The notes: generated from the letters alone by a model not told the origin. A stretch of 64,000 nt of DNA from Paraeggerthella hongkongensis (GCF_003340345.1 NZ_PPTQ01000014.1:18813-82812); one strand, 5' to 3'. Shown: positions 16,349 through 24,935, counted from the stretch's first letter. Numbers and translations are program-made.

Positions 16349-16771
16349 TCACGAACGTACTGCCGGGATCATCGCCAGGTCGGCCAACGTCACGCCGTCG
16401 ACATAGTCCTCGATCGTCTTGTCAAGACCGGCCCAGAAACGAACGGTGGTGCACTCCGACAAGCGCGGACATCGATCGTCGCCGTCAAGGCCCATGCACG
16501 CCACCGGAGCCGTGCTGCCTTCCACCACGCGCAGCACGTCCCCGGCCCTGATGGCGGCAGGATCGCTTGCCAATACGTAGCCGCCTCCCTTTCCGCGGAC
16601 GCTGCGAAGCAGCCCCGCCTGAACGAGCGGACGAGCAAGCTGCTCAAGGTACTTGAACGAGATATCCTCCCGCTCGGCAACCTCGCGCAGGGCAACCTTC
16701 GCACCGTCGCCCGCCTGAGCTACGTACACCATAAGCCGCAAAGCATAGCGACCCTTTGTCGATACGAGCAT
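16349..16771 (-). CDS. iscR: Rrf2-family Fe-S-type transcriptional regulator (IscR/SufR-like)
   Basis: 140-residue winged-helix regulator. The N terminus STKGRYALRLMVYVA and the wing VRGKGGGYVLA are Rrf2 hallmarks; the cluster-binding cysteines are Cys92, Cys101 and Cys107, with Cys92 at the same index as in E. coli IscR. It is divergent from the suf operon with a 237-bp shared region that contains a split inverted repeat around the suf promoter, so it most likely senses Fe-S status and controls suf and itself. CymR-type cysteine regulators lack this Cys trio, but a motif shared with the cysK promoter hints at a wider regulon. Name assigned by family and context. Confidence 0.87.
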   Translation of the reverse strand: MLVSTKGRYALRLMVYVAQAGDGAKVALREVAEREDISFKYLEQLARPLVQAGLLRSVRGKGGGYVLASDPAAIRAGDVLRVVEGSTAPVACMGLDGDDRCPRLSECTTVRFWAGLDKTIEDYVDGVTLADLAMIPAVRS

Positions 16772-16868
16772 TGAAACTCCTTCCCTCTACGCCGCACGAA
16801 CTCCGGCGGAATCAGCGCACCGGCCACCTGCCGGGCACCGAACGTTTTGCATAAATTCTATCAACTTT

Positions 16869-16917
16869 CTAGGATTACTGCTTGACTTTTCACAGTATCG
16901 GATTATTTTAATCCTAG
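16869..16917 (+). promoter_or_regulatory. suf promoter framed by an inverted repeat (probable Rrf2 operators)
   Basis: CTAGGATTA (16869-16877) and its exact inverse TAATCCTAG (16909-16917) flank a promoter with -35 TTGACT (16882-16887) and an AT-rich -10 region (TATTTT at 16904-16909). Binding at either arm would block RNA polymerase. Assignment to the divergent Rrf2 protein is inference. Confidence 0.6.
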
Positions 16918-17008
16918 TAAAGCTATATGATTAAATCACGACGAGAGATTTCGGGCAATGCACCTACCAAGACAGGCCACCCGCCCCGAAAACGAAAGGA
17001 ACGTTCGT

Positions 17009-17836
17009 ATGACCGAAAAGAGCACGCTCCTGTCCGTACAGGGGCTTACCGCCTCAGCCAACGAAACAGTTATTCTCGATGCCATACATTTGGATATCGG
17101 ATCAGGTGAAACCCACGTCATCATGGGCCCGAACGGCGCCGGCAAGTCAACGCTCGGCCACGTTGTCATGGGCAGTCCCGTCTACACGGTCGAAAGCGGA
17201 ACGGTGGAATTCGACGGCCAGGACATCACCGACCTCGCCCCGGACAAGCGCTCGCGCGCAGGGCTGTTCCTGAGCTTTCAGGCGCCGGTCGAGATACCGG
17301 GCGTCCCCGTTTCCAGTTTCCTGCGCGCCACCACGGCGGGTCGCGAAGGGCTCGATATGAAGGGCAAGCTGTTCCGCAAGCACGTGCGCGACCTTGCGCA
17401 AGAGCTGGACATGGATCCCGCCTACCTCGACCGAGAGCTGGGCGTGGGCTTCTCCGGCGGCGAGAAGAAGAAGCTCGAGATGTTGCAGCTTTTGCTGCTG
17501 CGTCCGAAATTGGCCATTCTGGACGAAACGGACTCCGGCCTTGACGTCGATGCCCTGGGCGTGGTCTCGCGAGGCATCGATGCGTACCGTCGCTCGTGCG
17601 AGGGCACGCTGGCCATCATCACCCACAACACTCGCATCCTGGAGCGGCTGGACATCGACCGCGTCCACGTGCTGGTGCGCGGACGCATCGTCGAAAGCGG
17701 GGACGCGTCGCTCATCCGCGAGATAGACTCCCACGGTTTCGAGCGCTTCGAGCTCATGGATCAGGCCAACGACGCTCCCGTCGATGCGGCGAGCACCGGT
17801 TGCGATGCGCAGCATGGCTGCACCGCAACCGCGTAG
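17009..17836 (+). CDS. sufC: Fe-S assembly ATPase SufC
   Basis: ABC-type ATPase of the SufBCD scaffold, 275 residues. Walker A GPNGAGKST, family signature VGFSGGEKKKLEMLQ, Walker B LAILDETDSGLDVDAL and the switch ITHNTRIL are all intact; the SufC-specific QAPVEIPGV lies in the Q-loop region. ATG at 17009 follows GAAAGGA. It opens the operon, as in many Gram-positive bacteria and archaea. The C terminus runs about 25 residues beyond the usual end and finishes with CDAQHGC, an unusual small Cys/His tail that might bind metal; no function is known to me. Confidence 0.95.
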   Translation: MTEKSTLLSVQGLTASANETVILDAIHLDIGSGETHVIMGPNGAGKSTLGHVVMGSPVYTVESGTVEFDGQDITDLAPDKRSRAGLFLSFQAPVEIPGVPVSSFLRATTAGREGLDMKGKLFRKHVRDLAQELDMDPAYLDRELGVGFSGGEKKKLEMLQLLLLRPKLAILDETDSGLDVDALGVVSRGIDAYRRSCEGTLAIITHNTRILERLDIDRVHVLVRGRIVESGDASLIREIDSHGFERFELMDQANDAPVDAASTGCDAQHGCTATA

Positions 17837-17846
17837 GGAGGAAGCC

Positions 17847-19259
17847 ATGACAAAGCAACGAACGCACGTCGACGACATCGACCGCAGTCTCTACGATTTC
17901 GCAAACGACGAAACCGGCATCGAACGCCTTGATGCGGGCCTTACGCCGTCCATCGTGCGCGAGATCTCCGAACGCAAGAACGAACCTGCATGGATGCTGG
18001 ACTTTCGCCTGCAATCCCTCGATACGTACCATCGCATGAAAAACCCTGACTGGGGACCCGGGCTGGACGGTCTCGACATGGACGACATCGCCACGTACGT
18101 AAAGCCCCGCACGGAAATGCAAAGCGATTGGGACAGCCTTCCCGACGACGTCAAAAACACGTTCGACCGCCTGGGAATACCCGAAGCGGAGCGCGAGTAC
18201 CTTGCCGGCGTGGGAGCGCAATACGATTCCGAGCTGGTCTACCACAGCATGCAAGACACCGCGGCCGGTATGGGCATCGTCTACTCCGGCATCGAAGAGG
18301 CGCTGTTGAATCCGGATTGGGAGCCGCTCATCAAGGAAAAATTCATGACGCTCATCCCGCCCACCGATCACAAGTTCGCCGCGCTGCATGGCGCAGTGTG
18401 GAGCGGCGGATCGTTCGTCTACGTTCCGAAGGGCGTGAAGCTCGACTTCCCCCTGCAAAGCTACTTCCGCTTGAACGCGAAGGGAGCCGGCCAGTTCGAG
18501 CACACGCTCATCATCGTGGAAGACGGTGCTGACCTGCACTTTATCGAGGGCTGTTCCGCCCCGAAGTACAACGTGGCCAACCTGCACGCCGGCGCGGTAG
18601 AGCTGTTCGTCGGCAAGAACGCGCGCCTGCGCTATTCGACCATCGAGAACTGGTCGAAGAACATGTACAACCTCAACACCAAGCGCGCCCGCGTAGACGA
18701 AGGCGGATCCGTGGAATGGATCAGCGGATCCTTCGGCAGCCACGTGGGCTACCTCTATCCCATGTCCATCCTTGCCGGGCGGAAAAGCACTTGCACGTTC
18801 ACCGGCATCACCTTCGCCGGAGCGGGGCAGAACCTCGACACGGGCTGCAAAGTGGTGCTTGCCGCGCCCGACACGTCCGCGTCCATTGAAACGAAATCCA
18901 TCTCGAAAGGCGGCGGCATCTCGACGTTCAGGTCCTCCATCGTAGCTACCGAAGCGGCGAAAGGATCCGCGGCCAGCGTGTCGTGCCAGTCGCTCATGCT
19001 CGACGACCTCAGCCGCTCGGACACCATCCCGGCCATGGACATCCGCTGCAAGCACGTGGACATCGGCCACGAGGCCACCATCGGCCGCATCGGAGACGAC
19101 AAGGTCTTCTACCTGATGAGCCGCGGCGTATCCGAGGAAGAGGCGCGCACGATGATCGTGAACGGCTTCGCCGACCCCGTGTCGAAGGAGCTGCCCCTTG
19201 AGTACGCCGTGGAAATGAACAACCTGATCAAGCTTGAAATGGAAGGGGCCATCGGATAA
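17847..19259 (+). CDS. sufB: Fe-S assembly scaffold protein SufB
   Basis: 470-residue scaffold subunit on which clusters are built with SufC and SufD. The N-terminal SLYDFANDE region and ISERKNEPAWMLDFRL are typical of SufB. The conserved core includes EGCSAPKYNVANLHAGAVEL, SKNMYNLNTKRA, and the C-terminal GRIGDDKVFYLMSRGVSEEEA shared with SufD. ATG at 17847 has GGGAGGA just upstream, 10 bases after the sufC stop. The stop overlaps the sufD start (TAATG). SufB/SufD paralogy is resolved by the full N-terminal domain and length. Confidence 0.96.
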   Translation: MTKQRTHVDDIDRSLYDFANDETGIERLDAGLTPSIVREISERKNEPAWMLDFRLQSLDTYHRMKNPDWGPGLDGLDMDDIATYVKPRTEMQSDWDSLPDDVKNTFDRLGIPEAEREYLAGVGAQYDSELVYHSMQDTAAGMGIVYSGIEEALLNPDWEPLIKEKFMTLIPPTDHKFAALHGAVWSGGSFVYVPKGVKLDFPLQSYFRLNAKGAGQFEHTLIIVEDGADLHFIEGCSAPKYNVANLHAGAVELFVGKNARLRYSTIENWSKNMYNLNTKRARVDEGGSVEWISGSFGSHVGYLYPMSILAGRKSTCTFTGITFAGAGQNLDTGCKVVLAAPDTSASIETKSISKGGGISTFRSSIVATEAAKGSAASVSCQSLMLDDLSRSDTIPAMDIRCKHVDIGHEATIGRIGDDKVFYLMSRGVSEEEARTMIVNGFADPVSKELPLEYAVEMNNLIKLEMEGAIG

Positions 19260-20515
19260 TGGAAACCCTCACGATAGAACACGCGAACGCCATGCCCGCC
19301 CCCACGTGGCACAGGCTTCGCATGAACGATGCGGACATCGAGCTGCCCGCCAACTTGAAGCATGCGCGCTGCGTGGAGACGCTTGCGCCGTCGTCGCTCG
19401 TCGGCAAGGCGAACGCGTTCGACCATGCGCTCGAACGCGCCCAGGCAGCGCTCGACGAAAGGACGCCCGCGTCGGAAGCCGAGCCTCGAGCCATCGTCGC
19501 GGCAGCCTGCGGCACGACCAACCCCGCCGACCTGGACGTTCCCGCGCTTACCCCCTTTCAGCGGGTCGCCGCCGAAAGGGAGCTGGAAAACAGCATGGTG
19601 GAGGCATTTGAAACGGGCATGGGCCGTCAAGCACGGGAATATCTTGAATTCGCAGCAGGAGAGCCCATCGTGCTGGCCACGAGCCCTGGGGAAACCGCGC
19701 GCGCATCCATTCGCATCGAAGGCGTTGGCGGCGCGGTCAACGCAGCCGCCATCGACCTGGTCGCGGCGCCGAACTCGTCGCTTGCGCTTACCGTCACGAT
19801 GGACTCCCCCCGTGCGGGCGAAGGCGTGGTCGGGACGCGCATCCGCGCGTTCGTCGGCGAAAACGCCCGCATCGACCTTGCTTGCACGCAAACGCTCGAC
19901 GACTCCTGGACGGCGCTCGACGACACCGGCATCGTGCTCGACCGAAACGCCCGCATGACCGTGCGCCACGTTGTGCTGGGCGCGGGCCGCAGCTACACGG
20001 GCCTCGCGGCCGACCTGCGAGGAGACGACGCGCGTCTGGATGCGGACACGCGCTACCTGGGGCACGCCCAAGAGCAGCGAGACTTCAACTACGTGGCGCA
20101 TCAGCGGGGACGACGCACCGCCTGCGCCTTCAACGCCAACGGCGTGCTGGCCGGAGCGTCCTCGAAAACGCTGCGCGGGACCATCGAGCTTGTGCACGGA
20201 TGCAAGGGATCCGAAGGGTCCGAGCAGGAAACCGTGCTTCTTGCCGACGAGCGCGTGGAGAATCGCACGGTGCCCGTGATCCTCTGCGACGAAGACGACG
20301 TAGCCGGAAACCACGGTGCCACGATCGGGCACGTGCGCCCGGAGCAGCTGTTCTACCTGGCCAGCCGAGGGGTGTCCCCCGACGCAGCCGAGCGTCTGTT
20401 CGTCACCGCCACGTTCGAAGAGGCGGCGCTCAGCGCCAAGGACGACCAAGCGCGCGCCGCCGTAACCCGCCTAGCCACTGCGCGCGGCATCGTTTTCGAG
20501 GAGGCAACCGCATGA
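19259..20515 (+). CDS. sufD: Fe-S assembly protein SufD
   Basis: 418-residue partner of SufB in the SufBCD complex. The beta-helix core is diverged, but the C terminus keeps NHGATIGHVRPEQLFYLASRGVSPDAA, the region that binds SufC. PTWHRLRMN near the N terminus is the SufD version of the domain. It starts on the last base of the SufB stop codon and ends overlapping sufS (ATGA), so sufB, sufD and sufS are translationally coupled. Confidence 0.93.
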   Translation: METLTIEHANAMPAPTWHRLRMNDADIELPANLKHARCVETLAPSSLVGKANAFDHALERAQAALDERTPASEAEPRAIVAAACGTTNPADLDVPALTPFQRVAAERELENSMVEAFETGMGRQAREYLEFAAGEPIVLATSPGETARASIRIEGVGGAVNAAAIDLVAAPNSSLALTVTMDSPRAGEGVVGTRIRAFVGENARIDLACTQTLDDSWTALDDTGIVLDRNARMTVRHVVLGAGRSYTGLAADLRGDDARLDADTRYLGHAQEQRDFNYVAHQRGRRTACAFNANGVLAGASSKTLRGTIELVHGCKGSEGSEQETVLLADERVENRTVPVILCDEDDVAGNHGATIGHVRPEQLFYLASRGVSPDAAERLFVTATFEEAALSAKDDQARAAVTRLATARGIVFEEATA

Positions 20516-21738
20516 GCGTCGACATCGCCGCCAATCCGTACCGCAAGGGCTTTCCGCTGCTCGAGGCAAACCCGAGCCTGGCCTTTCTGGACAGCGCCGC
20601 CACGGCGCAGCGGCCTGCTGCGGTTCTGGACGCCCAACGCGCATTCTACGAGACCATGAACGCGAATGCCCTGCGCGGCCTCTACCGGCTTTCAGTGGAC
20701 GCCACCCAGGCCATCGACCAGGCTCGTGCGAGCATCGCGCGCTTCATCGGCTCGCACGATGCGCGCGAGCTGGTGTTTTGCCGAAACGCCAGCGAAGCGC
20801 TCAACCTGGTCGCAAAGGCTTTCGCACCCACGGTGCTCGAGCCGGGCGACGAAGTGTGCGTCACCATCATGGAGCACCATTCGAACCTCGTCCCGTGGCA
20901 GCAAGCATGCCGCAACGCAGGGGCCAGCCTCGTGTACCTGTACCCCGACGAAAACGGCGTGATCACGGACCAGGAGCTGGATGCCAAAATAGGGCCGAAG
21001 ACCAAGATCGTGGCTGCCGCGCACGTATCGAACGTTCTCGGGATCGAGAACCCTCTGGCGGCCATGGCCGAGCGCGTCCACGCTCAGGGGGGCTACCTGG
21101 TGGTCGACGGCGCCCAGTCGGTGCCCCACATGCCCGTGGACGTGCACGCGATTGGCTGCGACTTCTTCGCGTTCTCGGCGCATAAAGCGTTCGGACCCTT
21201 TGGCGTGGGCATGCTCTGGGGCAGCCTGGATCTGCTTGAAGAGATGCCCCCGTTTCTCACGGGCGGCGAGATGATCTCGTCGGTCACGCAGATCGATGCC
21301 GTCTGGGCTCCCGTGCCCGAAAAGTTCGAAGCGGGCACGCAGGACGCCGCGGGCATCGCCGCATCCGCTGCGGGCATCGCGTATATCGAGAGCATCGGCT
21401 GGGATGCCGTGCAAGCGCGCGAGCAGGCGCTCGTGCGTGCATGCATGGATCGTTTGGCGAAGCTTCCCTACGTCCGCGTTCTCGGTCACCCCGACCCGGC
21501 GCAGCACCACGGCGCCGTCAGCTTCAACGTAGACGGCATACACCCGCACGACGTGGCCAGCATCCTCGACGAGCACAACGTTGCGATCCGTGCTGGTCAA
21601 CATTGCGCGCAGCCGCTGCTGACATGGCTGGGAGAAGAGTCGTGCTGCCGAGCCTCGTTGGCGCTCTACAACGACGAAAGCGATATCGAGGCGCTGATCG
21701 CCGGGCTGGAAACCGTATGGAGGACTTTCAATGGCTAG
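20512..21738 (+). CDS. sufS: Cysteine desulfurase SufS
   Basis: PLP-dependent group II cysteine desulfurase, 408 residues, that strips sulfur from cysteine for Fe-S assembly. PLP Lys225 sits in SAHKAFGPFG; the persulfide-forming Cys379 is in ESCCRASLALYN, next to a second Cys at 378. RAGQHCAQP is the conserved loop before it. N-terminal LDSAATAQRP is the family signature. It overlaps sufD by four bases and sufU by eight. The partner here is SufU, not SufE, as in Firmicutes-type systems. Confidence 0.95.
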   Translation: MSVDIAANPYRKGFPLLEANPSLAFLDSAATAQRPAAVLDAQRAFYETMNANALRGLYRLSVDATQAIDQARASIARFIGSHDARELVFCRNASEALNLVAKAFAPTVLEPGDEVCVTIMEHHSNLVPWQQACRNAGASLVYLYPDENGVITDQELDAKIGPKTKIVAAAHVSNVLGIENPLAAMAERVHAQGGYLVVDGAQSVPHMPVDVHAIGCDFFAFSAHKAFGPFGVGMLWGSLDLLEEMPPFLTGGEMISSVTQIDAVWAPVPEKFEAGTQDAAGIAASAAGIAYIESIGWDAVQAREQALVRACMDRLAKLPYVRVLGHPDPAQHHGAVSFNVDGIHPHDVASILDEHNVAIRAGQHCAQPLLTWLGEESCCRASLALYNDESDIEALIAGLETVWRTFNG

Positions 21739-22177
21739 CATCTACACCGCAGCGCTCATGGAGCACAATGCGCACCCCGACTACAAGTACCAGATGGACG
21801 AGCCCACGTGCACGCACGACGGCGTGAACCCCAGTTGCGGCGACGAGCTGACGCTGGCGCTGCGCCTGAGGGGCGACGTGATCGAAGAAGCCGCCTTCAC
21901 CGGCCACGGCTGCGCCGTGAGCCAGGCGGCAGCCGACATGATGGCCGACCTGATCACCGGCGAAACCATCGCCGAAGCGCAGCGCCTTTCCAGCCTCTAC
22001 CTGGACATGATCAAGGGTCGCCCGCTCACCGACGAAGAGCGCGCCGACCTCGACGAGGCCGCCGAGCTCGAGTCCATCGCCCGCATGCCCGCCCGCGTCA
22101 AGTGCGCCGAGCTTGCCTGGCGCACGCTGGAGAAGCTGCTCGAGCAGGAGACGGCGGCAGGACGCGAGGCGCAGTGA
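21731..22177 (+). CDS. sufU: Zinc-dependent sulfurtransferase SufU
   Basis: 148-residue SufU that accepts the persulfide from SufS through a Zn site. Zn ligands are Cys36 with Asp38 (NPSCGD), Cys61 (GHGCAVSQAAADMM) and Cys125 (RVKCAELAW). It begins within the last codons of sufS. It is the final gene of sufCBDSU; no sufA/sufT follows before the terminator. Confidence 0.95.
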   Translation: MASIYTAALMEHNAHPDYKYQMDEPTCTHDGVNPSCGDELTLALRLRGDVIEEAAFTGHGCAVSQAAADMMADLITGETIAEAQRLSSLYLDMIKGRPLTDEERADLDEAAELESIARMPARVKCAELAWRTLEKLLEQETAAGREAQ

Positions 22178-22241
22178 CGTCGAAACGACAGCGCGCACTC
22201 GTTCCACCACTGCACGGGTCGTGCGGATGCTTTTGGCAAAG

Positions 22242-22275
22242 AAGGGGCGCCTCCGTCAGACGGGGGCGCCCCTTT
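22242..22275 (+). terminator. Intrinsic terminator of the suf operon
   Basis: AAGGGGCGCC (22242-22251) pairs with GGCGCCCCTT (22265-22274) with extra inner pairs CCGTC/GACGG, followed by T residues. It lies 65 bases after sufU and marks the left border of the foreign-looking insert. Confidence 0.8.
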
Positions 22276-22282
22276 CATGCCG

Positions 22283-22423
22283 CTACTCGGCATAGTCGTG
22301 GAGCACAGCCTCGATGTTGTTGCCCTCGAGTTCGTAGACGAACGCCGCATAGTAGCCAGGATGATAGTCGCGGAGACCGAACGCGCCGTTATCGGCGCCG
22401 CCAGCGTGAAGCCACAACCGACT
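22283..22423 (-). pseudogene. C-terminal remnant of a VOC (glyoxalase-like) protein
   Basis: Directly after the helicase stop codon, and in the same frame, 46 codons read SRLWLHAGG..., with GYYAAFVYELEGNNIEAVLH at the end, then TAG at 22283-22285. This is the terminal beta-strand pair of vicinal-oxygen-chelate proteins (typically GYYxAFVxDPDGNxIEAV, with the metal Glu). The rest of that protein is absent from the window, so this is a decapitated gene whose 5' part was replaced by the helicase insert. Confidence 0.7.
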
Positions 22424-24691
22424 CTACACAGCACCCTCTCCGATTTCGTCATCACGCTCCGCCAGGCAGCGCTCCAGCATCCTCTCGATTTCGCCTACGT
22501 CGCGCTCCCTACCCCTGCTGTCGGTTGGCAACCTGAGCAGCGGGAGCCCGCACCGCTTGAGAACCGCATCCTTCATCCGATCCCGTTTGTACTGCTTTGT
22601 ACCTTCCTTGTGGAATCGCCAGGCATCGACCTCGACGGCCAACAAAGGACGCTTGTTCATCTCGCGAAAGAAGAGGAAATCCACGTGCGTGCGCGGATCC
22701 CTCACGTACCTCTCCTCGAGCGGCGAAAGGGAGATGCCCTCGCCTACCAACGTGGACAATCCCACATGGCACCGGAACGACACCCGCGCGAAACGACCCG
22801 TTGCGAGCATATCCTCCAAAGCCGTCGCCATGAGGTTCTCGGAATCGTAGCGGGAGACATGCGGATACTTGCCCAAATACCTCGCTCGCTCTTCGGCGTA
22901 TTCCTTGTACAGCAGGTCGAACACGGACCTGATGTTGCTCTGGACGATTTTGAACCCGTTGTACTCGATATAGCGTGCAAGCTCCTCGATGTCGTTGTCC
23001 TTACGTCCGCGAGGATTCTGCGACGCGACGACGCGAAGTTTCTTGACCGCACGAGAAACCGCGACGTTGACCATTTGGGGGTCGCCGACGAAGGCTCCAA
23101 TGTTGTTTTCGACAGTGGAGAGTATGATGGCGTCGTTCTCGCGTCCTTGGAACTTATGAACCGTCGCCACGGAAACGCCTTCGGGGACCGCCTTTTTCAG
23201 CTCGCACACCTGGGGGTTGAACGGCGCGATCACGCCGATGTCCCGAATCTCCGAATCGACCAGCTCGGGAATGATCTCGTCGCACACCACAGAGACTTGG
23301 CGCATGTTCCTGCGCCCTCGCTCGTGGTTGCCTGGCACGGTGCGATGGAAGGAGAGCACGTCCCGCTCGCCCTCGTCCTTCGTCATAATGACAAGATCGT
23401 CGTCGTAGTACATCTTGTTGCAGAAGCCGATAATTCGAGGATGACAGCGATAGTGCTCTTTGAGCAAAGTCGGTTCCAATGCAGGCCAAAGGCCGAGAAC
23501 CGACGTGAGCATGCTATGCTTCGCATAGCGGTAGCAATCCGGGACGCGATATTTATCGGCAATACGGTCGGTTTCGTCCGCGCGCTCCCTCTTCACCACA
23601 TTGGCAAGCTGCTTATGATCGCCGACAACGACCACGTTTTTAGCGCATGCGAAAGCCAAAGCTCCAGCCGCCACGCTTATCTGGGAAGCCTCGTCCATGA
23701 GAACGCTGTCGTACCTGAAGCCTGGACCGAGGGAAGTCGTGATCGAATGCGTGGTGCTCAACACCACCGGATACTCTTCCGCGAACGCCGCCGATCCGCT
23801 CCGCAAGCTCCTTAGCTCGAACGTCCTACGATCCCGATTCGGCGAGTAACGCTTTGCAAGCTGGGCTTTGAACGCCCGCATGGACTTCTCCTCGATAGTC
23901 GCCATGTTCGCCTCGAAGTCGTACGACCTTTCCTTTAGGAGGCGAGCCTCGTCCCTCAACTCTCTGAGTTTCGCCCGATAGAACGCGTCTTGCAGCAAAG
24001 GCACAACGAGGAAGTCATCGCGCTCGATCGCATCGAGGTAGAACCCGCCGAAGAAGGCCCTGACGTAGGCGCGGTACAGAAAACCAACGGAGCGGCCCTC
24101 CTCGACGCGTCGACCTTCCCGCACCCAAAAACGCAAGATGTTTCGTGAAGTCCGTCCGAAGCGCGGATCATGAGGCTCGACTGCTCCCTTGCCAAGGCTC
24201 TCCGCATAGTCCTTGAAGTACTCGTATTCTCTTTCGTACGCGATTATCGATGCCTTGATTTCGGCGAGGCGCCCGCGATCTTCGAGAGCTCGCCCCAATC
24301 CGCTCACCAGCTCTCTCACCTCGGCGATAAGTCTTGAACCTTCAAGCCTCACCGCCCCGAATAGGAGGCGGACGAGAATCGCCGCCGGACACCAGACGAT
24401 CAACAGCACCAAGCCCGTCGACAAAACCATCGCGGCGGATGTCGGGCCCATGACGCCGGCGAGAACCCCAACGATCCCGATCATCGGCGAGCCATCGCAG
24501 AACGCCGCGACCACCACTGCGCACAATAATATGCACAACGCCTGATCGACGCCGAAAACGGCCAGCGACGAGCCGATTCGCTTCTCGAGTCGAGCCTTGC
24601 CGAAATCTATGAGCGCATGAGATATCGACAAGATGAGCCAAGCAAGGACGATACCGTCAAGCGGAAGCGTTACGGAAACGAAAAACGCCAT
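22424..24691 (-). CDS. Chimeric protein: DUF3307-like membrane fragment + SF1 helicase C-terminal half + DUF2726
   Basis: 755 residues from the ATG at 24691 (a TTG at 24730 is possible; an in-frame TAA lies just upstream). Residues about 1-110 are membrane segments resembling the second half of DUF3307 (SISHALIDFGKARL, FGVDQALCILL). From about 110 on it matches the interior of a UPF1-like superfamily 1 helicase: a coiled insert, then DEASQ (motif II), GDHKQL (III), EHYRCHPRI (IV), APFNPQV, TVHKFQGRENDAIILS (V) and NVAVSRA (VI). The C terminus (about 610-735) is a DUF2726-type nuclease-like domain (HVDFLFF, LLAVEVDAWRFH). Walker A and the Q motif are missing, so ATP hydrolysis is doubtful. Third-position base use is less GC-biased than in neighbours. 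It may be a relic of a defence-island gene or a repurposed membrane protein. Confidence 0.75.
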   Translation of the reverse strand: MAFFVSVTLPLDGIVLAWLILSISHALIDFGKARLEKRIGSSLAVFGVDQALCILLCAVVVAAFCDGSPMIGIVGVLAGVMGPTSAAMVLSTGLVLLIVWCPAAILVRLLFGAVRLEGSRLIAEVRELVSGLGRALEDRGRLAEIKASIIAYEREYEYFKDYAESLGKGAVEPHDPRFGRTSRNILRFWVREGRRVEEGRSVGFLYRAYVRAFFGGFYLDAIERDDFLVVPLLQDAFYRAKLRELRDEARLLKERSYDFEANMATIEEKSMRAFKAQLAKRYSPNRDRRTFELRSLRSGSAAFAEEYPVVLSTTHSITTSLGPGFRYDSVLMDEASQISVAAGALAFACAKNVVVVGDHKQLANVVKRERADETDRIADKYRVPDCYRYAKHSMLTSVLGLWPALEPTLLKEHYRCHPRIIGFCNKMYYDDDLVIMTKDEGERDVLSFHRTVPGNHERGRRNMRQVSVVCDEIIPELVDSEIRDIGVIAPFNPQVCELKKAVPEGVSVATVHKFQGRENDAIILSTVENNIGAFVGDPQMVNVAVSRAVKKLRVVASQNPRGRKDNDIEELARYIEYNGFKIVQSNIRSVFDLLYKEYAEERARYLGKYPHVSRYDSENLMATALEDMLATGRFARVSFRCHVGLSTLVGEGISLSPLEERYVRDPRTHVDFLFFREMNKRPLLAVEVDAWRFHKEGTKQYKRDRMKDAVLKRCGLPLLRLPTDSRGRERDVGEIERMLERCLAERDDEIGEGAV

Positions 24692-24752
24692 GCACAGCGC
24701 ATAGCATCCGCAATGAAAATATAGCAGCAAGATATATTGCTTTTACTAGTAC

Positions 24753-24796
24753 CAATGTTTTTTGTTGCTAATATCAAATAGCAACAAAAAACATTG
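24753..24796. repeat. AT-rich perfect inverted repeat, 18-bp arms
   Basis: Bases 24753-24770 and 24779-24796 are exact inverses around an eight-base loop ATATCAAA. The arm contains TGTTTTTTGTTGCTA. It lies 62 bp before the chimeric helicase start in the most AT-rich stretch of the window. It could be an operator, a cruciform or a recombination site; there is no T run after the stem on either strand. Confidence 0.85.
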
Positions 24797-24879
24797 CCAT
24801 TGCACGTTAGCGCGCAATGGACGAACCAGATGTCTGGGAGAGTCGCGAACCGCGGAGCCGTAACGCGGCATTTCAAGAT

Positions 24880-24935
24880 ATTGTCGCCCGAAACGGACGG
24901 TTTTCGGCTCGATTCCGTCCGTTTCGGGCGACAAT
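24880..24935. repeat. Perfect 21-bp inverted repeat
   Basis: Bases 24880-24900 and 24915-24935 are exact inverses with a 14-base loop. The arm begins ATTGTCGCCCGAAACGGA. It sits between the AT-rich repeat and the cysK terminator. No coding frame crosses it convincingly. Confidence 0.85.
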
